From an uncultured Prevotella sp. (lineage in GTDB: Bacteria > Bacteroidota > Bacteroidia > Bacteroidales > Bacteroidaceae), in contig USRA01000049.1 of the NCBI GenBank assembly GCA_900557035.1, positions 1 to 16,148 on the forward strand: DNA of 16,148 nucleotides. The letters are read 5' to 3'. The translations under genes and the position numbers were made by a program. Positions within the stretch are counted from its first letter, which is position 1. Each line of letters begins with the position of its first letter. Below, piece by piece: positions 7,189 through 12,553 of the stretch. The notes under the pieces were generated by a model. The model made no database searches, was not told the origin of the DNA, and saw only the letters and a list, made by a program, of their open reading frames with translations.

Positions 7189-7491
7189 ATGAGCATGATG
7201 ATGACAAACGAGCCAAACAAAGACAATATGTACCTGGACGACGACAGTTGCCCACAGTACAACAGCCTCAACGACATCAGACTGCGCAAGGAAGCACTTC
7301 GCAAAAGCATAGAGGCAGACGACAAGAAGATCAAGACCCTGTGGAACTCTCTCTTCACCAAGCCTGACGCCTTCAAGAAAGACGCAAGCAGAGGCAAGAG
7401 ACTGCAAAGTATGATGTCTATTGGTATGGGAGCTTTCGATGGAGCTCTGCTGGCGTGGAAGCTCTATCGGAAATTCAAGAAAAAGAAATAA
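7189..7491 (+). CDS. Small hypothetical protein of the YtxH/holin-like operon
   Basis: This 100-aa protein of unknown function is third in its operon, with a start only 3 nt after the previous stop. The N-terminal part is polar and acidic (EPNKDNMYLDDDS). Residues 27-58 form a likely amphipathic helix rich in Lys and Glu. Residues about 75-92 (MMSIGMGAFDGALLAWKL) are moderately hydrophobic, and the protein ends with the basic tail RKFKKKK. This suggests attachment to the membrane by its C-terminus. Four Met codons lie at 7189, 7195, 7198 and 7201; I use the first, but any could be the true start. Position and basic tail resemble YqjK in the enterobacterial YqjD/E/K cluster, without recognisable sequence homology. 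A terminator follows at 7540. Confidence 0.75.
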   Translation: MSMMMTNEPNKDNMYLDDDSCPQYNSLNDIRLRKEALRKSIEADDKKIKTLWNSLFTKPDAFKKDASRGKRLQSMMSIGMGAFDGALLAWKLYRKFKKKK

Positions 7492-7539
7492 GAGAATTCT
7501 TCTATCTCAAGAGAAAGATATGAATGAAACTATCATAAG

Positions 7540-7570
7540 AAATGCGGCCTTGCAAAAGACCGCATTTTTT
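7540..7570 (+). terminator. Intrinsic terminator of the YtxH operon
   Basis: AAATGCGG (7540-7547) pairs with CCGCATTT (7560-7567). The stem continues past one mismatch (CTT with AAG) to a GCAA loop, and a run of T residues follows to 7570. It lies 49 nt after the last gene of the operon. Confidence 0.88.
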
Positions 7571-7593
7571 GTGTTTTAATAGGGTATAAAAAC

Positions 7594-7618
7594 AAAAAAA
7601 GGGTCACCGCTGTGACCC
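7594..7618 (-). terminator. Intrinsic terminator on the minus strand
   Basis: A perfect 7-bp GC-rich stem (GGGTCAC/GTGACCC, loop 7608-7611) is followed on the minus strand by seven T residues. It ends the predicted sRNA. It is also the first strong terminator downstream of the hydrolase gene at 7779, which lacks a closer hairpin. Confidence 0.85.
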
Positions 7619-7658
7619 AATACCTTGTTAACCTTAAATCTAATACTATGAAAAACAC
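7594..7658 (-). ncRNA. Predicted small non-coding RNA of about 65 nt with its own terminator
   Basis: A minus-strand promoter (-7 TACATTTG at 7671-7664) is followed, only about 46 nt after the box, by a textbook terminator: GGGTCACAGCGGTGACCC (7618-7601, 7-bp perfect stem, 4-nt loop) and seven T residues (7600-7594). The predicted RNA starts near 7658 and contains an unstructured A/U-rich 5' part including UAUUAGAUUUAAGGUUAAC. It carries no start codon with a useful ORF. Single-stranded 5' region plus terminator hairpin is the layout of a trans-acting sRNA. Its complement reads like a Bacteroidota mRNA start (TTAACC...CTATGAAAAAC), so pairing with translation-initiation regions is conceivable (inference). 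I recall a described multicopy sRNA family in Bacteroides (FopS) but cannot verify that this is a member. It could instead be 3' UTR of the upstream hydrolase gene transcript. Confidence 0.6.
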
Positions 7659-7663
7659 ACATG

Positions 7664-7695
7664 CAAATGTAGAAAGAATATGCGAACCCCACAAG
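7664..7695 (-). promoter_or_regulatory. Bacteroidota-type promoter of the predicted sRNA
   Basis: On the minus strand, CTTG (7695-7692) lies 20 bp before TACATTTG (7671-7664), an exact TAnnTTTG -7 box. The -33 variant CTTG is the same as in the YtxH-operon promoter. No ORF starts downstream on this strand, which points to an RNA gene. Confidence 0.7.
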
Positions 7696-7778
7696 CTTTT
7701 TCTAAAAAAAATGCTATTTCTTAAATCTCTTTAACCTTATATGTTGTGCTTTTTTATTTCTTTCAGTTTCATTAAGAC

Positions 7779-8558
7779 TTATTCTTCGTCAATTTCCAAC
7801 TCCAAACCATCGTAGGCAAAGCAAAAACCAGCAGGAAGCTGGGCATTGGCAGCATCATGCAATCCTATCTGATGAGTAACGTGAGTAAGGTAGGTCTGCT
7901 TCGCTCCTATCCTGCGCGCCACACGGATGGCATCATCTACCAATTGATGGCTATGATGAGGTTTATCGAATCGCAGCGCATTGATCACCAAGGTCTCTAC
8001 TCCATCCAGATAAGCATACTCTTCATCACCCATCGACTTCATATCCGTGATGTAGGCAAACTTGCCGAAACGATAGCCCAGGATAGGCAGTTTATCGTGC
8101 ATCACTCGGATAGGCATAAACCCGATATCTCCTATCTGATAGGAATGATGGGGCACAATGGTATGCAGCTTCAACTTGGGAGCACCAGGATAGAGTTTCT
8201 CCGCATCCGCAGGGAAACAGTAAGGCATCGTATGCGGCAATGTCTCTGTGGTGATTTCATCGCCATAGATATTGATATCACCATACACACAGAAACCACG
8301 CAGATCGTCGATACCACCCACATGGTCGTAATGGATATGCGTAATCAGCACACCAGCCAGCTTGCGGAAAGGAACCCGCAGGAGCTGCTGACGGATATCC
8401 GGTCCTGCATCTATCAGAATGCGGGTACGCTCAGTCTCTATCATCGCCGCACAACGCAAACGGTTATCCCGTGGATCCTTGCTGCGGCACACCTCACAAT
8501 CACAACCTAAAACAGGAACACCGCTAGATGTTCCTGTTCCCAATAATGTAATCTTCAT
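7779..8558 (-). CDS. PhnP-like metallo-beta-lactamase-fold hydrolase
   Basis: This 259-aa cytoplasmic metallo-hydrolase starts MKITLLGTGTSSGVPVLGC. The Cys motif C19-x-C21-x-x-C24 after GVPVLG is typical of the PhnP group, where it binds a structural zinc. The catalytic metal site is HIHYDH at 74-79 (H74, H76, D78, H79), with further likely ligands H154, D172 and H226. PhnP itself is a phosphodiesterase that opens 5-phosphoribosyl 1,2-cyclic phosphate in the C-P lyase pathway. No phn genes are present here, so substrate and pathway are unknown; other cyclic nucleotides or phosphodiesters are possible. It is probably the last gene of the run DUF4348-like, murB, hydrolase, separated from murB by 94 nt of repetitive DNA. 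Family assignment is firm, specificity is not. Confidence 0.88.
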   Translation of the reverse strand: MKITLLGTGTSSGVPVLGCDCEVCRSKDPRDNRLRCAAMIETERTRILIDAGPDIRQQLLRVPFRKLAGVLITHIHYDHVGGIDDLRGFCVYGDINIYGDEITTETLPHTMPYCFPADAEKLYPGAPKLKLHTIVPHHSYQIGDIGFMPIRVMHDKLPILGYRFGKFAYITDMKSMGDEEYAYLDGVETLVINALRFDKPHHSHQLVDDAIRVARRIGAKQTYLTHVTHQIGLHDAANAQLPAGFCFAYDGLELEIDEE

Positions 8559-8604
8559 TAATATTCAATTTTTTCTCTGAAAAACAAACGAATTCCTCAC
8601 TTTT

Positions 8605-8660
8605 CATTCTTCACTTTTCGTTCTTCACTCTTCGTTCTTCATTCTTAGTTCTTCACTTTA
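8605..8660. repeat. Four imperfect 14-bp tandem repeats at the murB 3' end
   Basis: Four consecutive 14-bp units at 8605, 8619, 8633 and 8647 follow the pattern CRTTCTTCAYTYTT, with one to four differences each. The last unit overlaps the murB stop codon region (8653-8655). It may form through replication slippage. It fills most of the spacer to the next gene. Confidence 0.85.
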
Positions 8661-9708
8661 CATTCACTTCCGGGTGGATATCAATGCCAAACTTCTGCTT
8701 CACATCCTTTCTGATGGTCTCACAGAGATTGACAATCTCCTCGCCCGTAGCACCGCCACGATTCACAAGCACCAATGCCTGCTTGTCATGCACACCGGCA
8801 CGGCCCAGGCTCTTGCCCTTCCACCCGCACTGATCGATCATCCATCCTGCAGGAATCTTCTCATGCTCCTCATCGATGGTATAATGAGGCATGCCCGGAT
8901 ACAGGGCAGCCAAAGCATCATACTTCGCCTTCTCTACGATAGGATTCATGAAGAAGCTGCCCGCATTGCCCTGCACCTTAGGATCAGGCAACTTGGCATT
9001 ACGGATCTCGATGATGACATCACGAAGCTGCCGGGCTGTAGGATGCTCGATGTTCTTAGCCGCCAGAGATGCACGGATGTTACCATAATCCAAGTCTGGA
9101 GCATAGGTCTTCTTCAGACGATAGATGACATGGGTAACGAGATACTTGTCTCTCCACTCATGCTTGAACTTGCTCTGGCGATAGCTGTACTGGCAATCCC
9201 GGTTATCGAAAACCACCACCTTGCCGGTAGCAATCTCTACAGCCTCCACCTTATATATAATATCCTTTGCCTCTACTCCGTAGGCTCCGATATTCTGGAC
9301 AGCACTTGCTCCTACTTCGCCCGGAATAATACTCAGATTCTCAGCACCATAGAAGTCATGCTCAACCGCATAGGCCACCACATCATCAAAAACCTCGCCG
9401 CTACCACAGTTCAGGAACACCCAATCTGGATTCAGCAGGTCATCATCATGCTCAGCAGCAGCCAATTCTCTATTCTCAAGCACCTCAATGCCCTTGATGG
9501 CAGAATGGAGCACCGTGCCCTGATAATCGCCTGTCAGCAGGAGATTACTGCCTCCACCCAGGATGAGCAGCGGCTGATCGGCAGTCGTAAGCCCAGCCAC
9601 AATCTGCTGCGCCTCTTCTACCGATGAGTATTCCAGGAATCGCTTGCACTTGGCATCGATTCCAAACGTATTGTGAGCCAACAGGCTATAGTCTCGGATA
9701 TCCTTCAT
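8653..9708 (-). CDS. murB: UDP-N-acetylenolpyruvoylglucosamine reductase
   Basis: This FAD enzyme reduces UDP-GlcNAc-enolpyruvate to UDP-N-acetylmuramate with NADPH, the second committed step of cytoplasmic peptidoglycan precursor synthesis. The 351-aa protein shows FAD-binding G51GGSN55, P129GEVGAS and QNIGAYGVE, the YSYRQSKFK segment (174-182) of the E. coli-like type I enzyme, the catalytic Ser in GNAGSFF (S251), CGWKGKSLGRAGVHDKQA (294-311) and the C-terminal catalytic Glu in HPEVN (E347). The presence of both the YR loop and the extra C-terminal segment marks type I. No other mur genes are adjacent; it sits between a lipoprotein gene (66 nt upstream) and the PhnP-like hydrolase. The C-terminal codons overlap the edge of a 14-bp tandem repeat. 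Confidence 0.97.
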   Translation of the reverse strand: MKDIRDYSLLAHNTFGIDAKCKRFLEYSSVEEAQQIVAGLTTADQPLLILGGGSNLLLTGDYQGTVLHSAIKGIEVLENRELAAAEHDDDLLNPDWVFLNCGSGEVFDDVVAYAVEHDFYGAENLSIIPGEVGASAVQNIGAYGVEAKDIIYKVEAVEIATGKVVVFDNRDCQYSYRQSKFKHEWRDKYLVTHVIYRLKKTYAPDLDYGNIRASLAAKNIEHPTARQLRDVIIEIRNAKLPDPKVQGNAGSFFMNPIVEKAKYDALAALYPGMPHYTIDEEHEKIPAGWMIDQCGWKGKSLGRAGVHDKQALVLVNRGGATGEEIVNLCETIRKDVKQKFGIDIHPEVNVK

Positions 9709-9742
9709 ATCTGGTTATTTCTAAAAATCAATAAAAAAACAC

Positions 9743-9767
9743 AATCACTAATCAGTAATCACTAATC
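9743..9767. repeat. Short 14-bp-period repeat upstream of murB
   Basis: AATCACTAATC occurs at 9743-9753 and 9757-9767, a 14-bp period, in the 66-bp spacer before murB. The period equals that of the repeat downstream of murB but the sequence differs. Confidence 0.7.
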
Positions 9768-9774
9768 GCTATAT

Positions 9775-10632
9775 TTACATCTCCAGCTTCATCAGCTGCC
9801 ACTTACCCTCGATTCTCTTGAAGGTAAGACGGGTTTCCAACCCATTGGCAATACCGCGAATCACAAAGATTTTCTGGCTGCTCTCCGTATATTTCTGTCC
9901 ATAGATGATATTATATATCATACCATGAGGCAACTGCGGCGCAAAAGCAGGCCAGGTCTCAGGCTCAATCTCACCCGTCATCGTACTGAAATCATCATCA
10001 GGATCAGGACCGGTAAACTTCACCGGATTATGCAGATGGCGAGCCTGGAAAGCCGTATCCGCAGCAAAGGCACCATAGAACTTCAGGAAGCTGGCATTCA
10101 TATTCTGATACATCGGCTTGTAATTGATGCTGGTCATCATCCACTGACCGTTGATGCGGTTGAAGAGGAACTGCTGAACCACCTTTCTACTATAGAACAC
10201 CTTCTCTACCACCACATGATCGATGGTGGTATCCTTCACCAGGTTCATCTGCTTATGGTTATCGAAAATAAGCGTATAGTAATCCTGGCGCATGAAGAAA
10301 TGTTCCATCTTCCAATGTCGCTTCTCGATGTGCTTCTTTAATTTATCATTACGATATACTGCCAGAGGGAAATGGATGCGTTCCATCTGAAGTTTGCGAC
10401 TGGCTGCAAAATTGAACAGGAAATCATCAAACAACTCGTCTGCTGCCTTCGGCATCGGAGTCTCCTCTATCAATTTCTCAGTTGAGTCCATAGCTTGTGT
10501 GTCGGCTACGGCAGTATCAGCCGCAGTCGAATCAACGGCGGGTGCCGGCTTCTTGTCTGTGCATCCTACAGAGGTGAAGCAAACGATGGTAAGCACCGCC
10601 AACATGACTGTTATCAAAGAGAGTTTCTTCAT
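9775..10632 (-). CDS. DUF4348-like lipoprotein of unknown function
   Basis: This 285-aa protein starts MKKLSLITVMLAVLTIVCFTSVGC, with a lipobox and lipidated Cys at 24. A low-complexity Ala/Asp/Thr linker (about 25-62) follows, then a globular domain (about 70-285) starting DELFDDFLFNFAASRKLQMERIHFPL. The opening FDDFLxxFAxxxxLQxxRIxFPL pattern fits what I recall of DUF4348, a Bacteroidales family; I cannot confirm it by search. The domain has repeated aromatic/beta-type segments and ends GKWQLMKLEM. The longer frame begins at 10665, but that start lies inside the predicted promoter -7 box, and the signal peptide begins naturally at 10632. It is first gene of a probable operon with murB. An envelope location is likely, the role unknown. 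Confidence 0.82.
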   Translation of the reverse strand: MKKLSLITVMLAVLTIVCFTSVGCTDKKPAPAVDSTAADTAVADTQAMDSTEKLIEETPMPKAADELFDDFLFNFAASRKLQMERIHFPLAVYRNDKLKKHIEKRHWKMEHFFMRQDYYTLIFDNHKQMNLVKDTTIDHVVVEKVFYSRKVVQQFLFNRINGQWMMTSINYKPMYQNMNASFLKFYGAFAADTAFQARHLHNPVKFTGPDPDDDFSTMTGEIEPETWPAFAPQLPHGMIYNIIYGQKYTESSQKIFVIRGIANGLETRLTFKRIEGKWQLMKLEM

Positions 10633-10662
10633 AAACTTATAAAATTTCTCAAATTTTCTATG

Positions 10663-10695
10663 CAAAAGTACAACTTTCTTTTGAGATATTTCATA
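10663..10695 (-). promoter_or_regulatory. Candidate promoter of the DUF4348-like/murB operon
   Basis: On the minus strand, TACTTTTG (10670-10663) matches TAnnTTTG exactly. TATG (10695-10692), one mismatch from TTTG, lies 21 bp upstream. It supports the lipoprotein start at 10632 over the upstream ATG at 10665. Its -33 region touches that of the divergent pheS promoter. Confidence 0.55.
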
Positions 10696-10720
10696 TTTTA
10701 AGCAAAAAATGTTATCTTTG
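10689..10720 (+). promoter_or_regulatory. Candidate pheS promoter
   Basis: TATCTTTG (10713-10720) is an exact -7 box. TTTC (10689-10692), one mismatch from TTTG, lies 20 bp upstream. The transcript would start near 10727, with a leader of about 87 nt before pheS. I see no clear T-box or attenuator in that leader. Confidence 0.6.
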
Positions 10721-10813
10721 CACTCAAAATAGATGAATTAGTGACTTTTGCGAGCCATTTATGGCAAACAAATCGCTTAAACTTCAATTTAGTAAACAGA
10801 CAAATAATAAGAT

Positions 10814-11854
10814 ATGTTATTAGAGAAAATCGAAGAACTCTTGAAAGAAGTCAACGCTCTCACAGCCCAGAACGCAGAGGAGGTAGAGCAGCTTCGCATC
10901 AAGTATCTCAGCAAGAAGGGTGAAATCAATGCCCTCATGGCCGACTTCCGCAATGTGCCAGGCGACCAGAAAAAAGAGGTTGGTATCAAGATCAACGAAT
11001 TAAAGAACGCAGCCCTTGAGAAAATCAATGGTCTGAAAGAGCAGATGGAGGAAGCAGAGTCTTCAAGCGATGACATCGACCTGACCCGTACAGCTTATCC
11101 TGTAACGCTCGGAACCCGCCATCCATTGACCGTGGTGAAGAACCAGATCATCGACATCTTCGGCCGCATGGGATTCACTCTCTATCAGGGTCCGGAGGTA
11201 GATGACGACAAGCACGTATTCACCATGCTGAACTTCGCTGCCGACCATCCAGCCCGCGACATGCAGGATACATTCTTCATCGAGAAGACCAACTCCGACG
11301 ATGTTACCAAGAATGTATTGCTCCGTAGCCATACCTCTAACGACGAGGCTCACTATATGGAGACCCACGAGCCACCTATCCGCGTATTGTGCCCAGGACG
11401 AGTATATCGCAACGAGGCTATCAGCGCACGTGCCCACTGCTTCTTCCACCAGGTAGAAGGTCTCTATGTAGATAAGAACGTAAGCTTCACCGACCTCAAG
11501 CAGGTGCTCCTCACTTTCGCTCGCGAAATGTTCGGTGCAGATACCAAGATCCGCCTGCGCCCTAGCTACTTCCCATTCACAGAACCTAGTGCAGAGATGG
11601 ATATCTCCTGCAACATCTGCGGTGGCAAGGGATGTAACTTCTGCAAGCATACAGGATGGGTTGAAATCCTGGGTTGCGGTATGGTTGACCCTCACGATCT
11701 CGAGGCATGTGGTATCGACAGCAACGTATATACCGGTTATGCATTCGGTATGGGCGTTGAGCGTATCACCAACCTGAAGTATCGTGTGAGCGACCTTCGT
11801 CTCTTCTCAGAGAACGATACCCGCTTCCTGCGTGAATTCGAATCAGCAAAGTAA
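10814..11854 (+). CDS. pheS: Phenylalanine-tRNA ligase alpha subunit
   Basis: This is the catalytic class II subunit of the heterotetrameric (alpha-beta)2 enzyme that charges tRNA-Phe. The 346-aa protein has an N-terminal coiled-coil tRNA-binding arm (about 1-85), motif 2 around RVYRNEA (196-202), HCFFHQVEG (208-216), and motif 3 GYAFGMGVERIT (308-319). A four-Cys insertion (C266, C269, C274, C277 in ISCNICGGKGCNFCKHTGW) probably binds zinc and occurs in some bacterial PheS proteins. The beta subunit gene pheT does not follow; instead a lipoprotein gene starts 19 nt downstream. An unlinked pheT is usual in Bacteroidota as far as I know. The start at 10814 is the first Met of the arm and fits the family length. 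Confidence 0.97.
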   Translation: MLLEKIEELLKEVNALTAQNAEEVEQLRIKYLSKKGEINALMADFRNVPGDQKKEVGIKINELKNAALEKINGLKEQMEEAESSSDDIDLTRTAYPVTLGTRHPLTVVKNQIIDIFGRMGFTLYQGPEVDDDKHVFTMLNFAADHPARDMQDTFFIEKTNSDDVTKNVLLRSHTSNDEAHYMETHEPPIRVLCPGRVYRNEAISARAHCFFHQVEGLYVDKNVSFTDLKQVLLTFAREMFGADTKIRLRPSYFPFTEPSAEMDISCNICGGKGCNFCKHTGWVEILGCGMVDPHDLEACGIDSNVYTGYAFGMGVERITNLKYRVSDLRLFSENDTRFLREFESAK

Positions 11855-11873
11855 TTCATTAATAAGAATCAAC

Positions 11874-12425
11874 ATGAAAAAAATTACAGTTAACACCATC
11901 ATTGCGCTCGCATTGGGTTCAATGTGCTTAAGTTCATGCATCGGCTCTTTCGGCTTGACCAACAGTGTGCTCAGCTGGAACAAACGTGCGACAGACAACA
12001 AGTTCATCAACGAGTTGATTTTCATTGTCATCAGCCCTGCTTATGCAGTCTGCTCAGTAGCTGACTTGTTTGTACTCAACAGCATTGAGTTCTGGACAGG
12101 TGACAAAGTGATTGCCAACGTTGGCAAGACTCAGAATGTTACCGGCAAGGATGGCAGATTGTATGCCATCAAGACTCTGAAGAATGGCTACGAGATTACC
12201 GACCCTGCTGGTGAGAAGTCTTACTTCGTGTTCGACAAGAAGAACAAGAGCTGGTCTTACAGCAAGGATGGCGACATCCGCGAGCTCTTCAGCTTCAACG
12301 AGGATGGCAGCATCCAGGCTTGCCTGCCTAGCGGACAGAAGATGAACGTAGAGCAGAACGAGATTGGTCTTTACCAGCTCCGCATGGCTGTTAACGACGG
12401 TTTGTATTTTGCTTGCAACAAGTAA
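11874..12425 (+). CDS. DUF3332-like lipoprotein
   Basis: This 183-aa protein starts MKKITVNTIIALALGSMCLSSC, a type II signal peptide with lipidated Cys at 22. The following CIGSFGLTNSVLSWNKRATDNKFINELIFIV matches the opening I recall for DUF3332 proteins (GSF-LT-VL-WN pattern). A hydrophobic stretch (about 45-75, ISPAYAVCSVADLFVLNSIEFW) could be a membrane segment, and a polar C-terminal half rich in Lys, Asp and Gly strands follows. The frame is open upstream to 11832, inside pheS, but the signal peptide fixes the start at 11874. It is 19 nt after pheS and before a strong terminator, so it is the second gene of the pheS transcript. Function is unknown; no link to translation is evident. Confidence 0.83.
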   Translation: MKKITVNTIIALALGSMCLSSCIGSFGLTNSVLSWNKRATDNKFINELIFIVISPAYAVCSVADLFVLNSIEFWTGDKVIANVGKTQNVTGKDGRLYAIKTLKNGYEITDPAGEKSYFVFDKKNKSWSYSKDGDIRELFSFNEDGSIQACLPSGQKMNVEQNEIGLYQLRMAVNDGLYFACNK

Positions 12426-12450
12426 AATACCACCCTACCCTATATGAAAT

Positions 12451-12485
12451 AAGGTGAGTCATCAAAGAAATGGCTCACCTTTTTT
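12451..12485 (+). terminator. Intrinsic terminator after the pheS operon
   Basis: AAGGTGAGTCA (12451-12461) pairs with TGGCTCACCTT (12471-12481) over 11 bp with one G-U pair, around a 9-nt loop, followed by a T run. It lies 25 nt after the lipoprotein stop. Confidence 0.9.
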
Positions 12486-12553
12486 ATTTTCATTCATTCC
12501 ATTATTCTACTTCTTTATTATAATAAATAAGGTGTTTCTGCGTTAGATAATGT

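Noticed and set aside
7648..7734. 28-codon plus-strand ORF starting MKNTHANVERI
   Set aside because: It is antisense to the predicted sRNA and its promoter; no plus-strand promoter lies between it and the terminator at 7540-7570, and the peptide shows no features.
8674..9627. 317-codon plus-strand ORF opposite murB
   Set aside because: It is antisense to a gene with all MurB catalytic motifs, and its composition is unlike a real protein.
9775..10665. Longer start of the DUF4348-like lipoprotein at 10665
   Set aside because: The extra 11 residues precede a normal lipoprotein signal peptide, and the ATG lies within the predicted -7 box.
11832..11873. N-terminal extension of the DUF3332-like lipoprotein into pheS
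   Set aside because: The signal peptide begins at 11874; the upstream part overlaps pheS in another frame.
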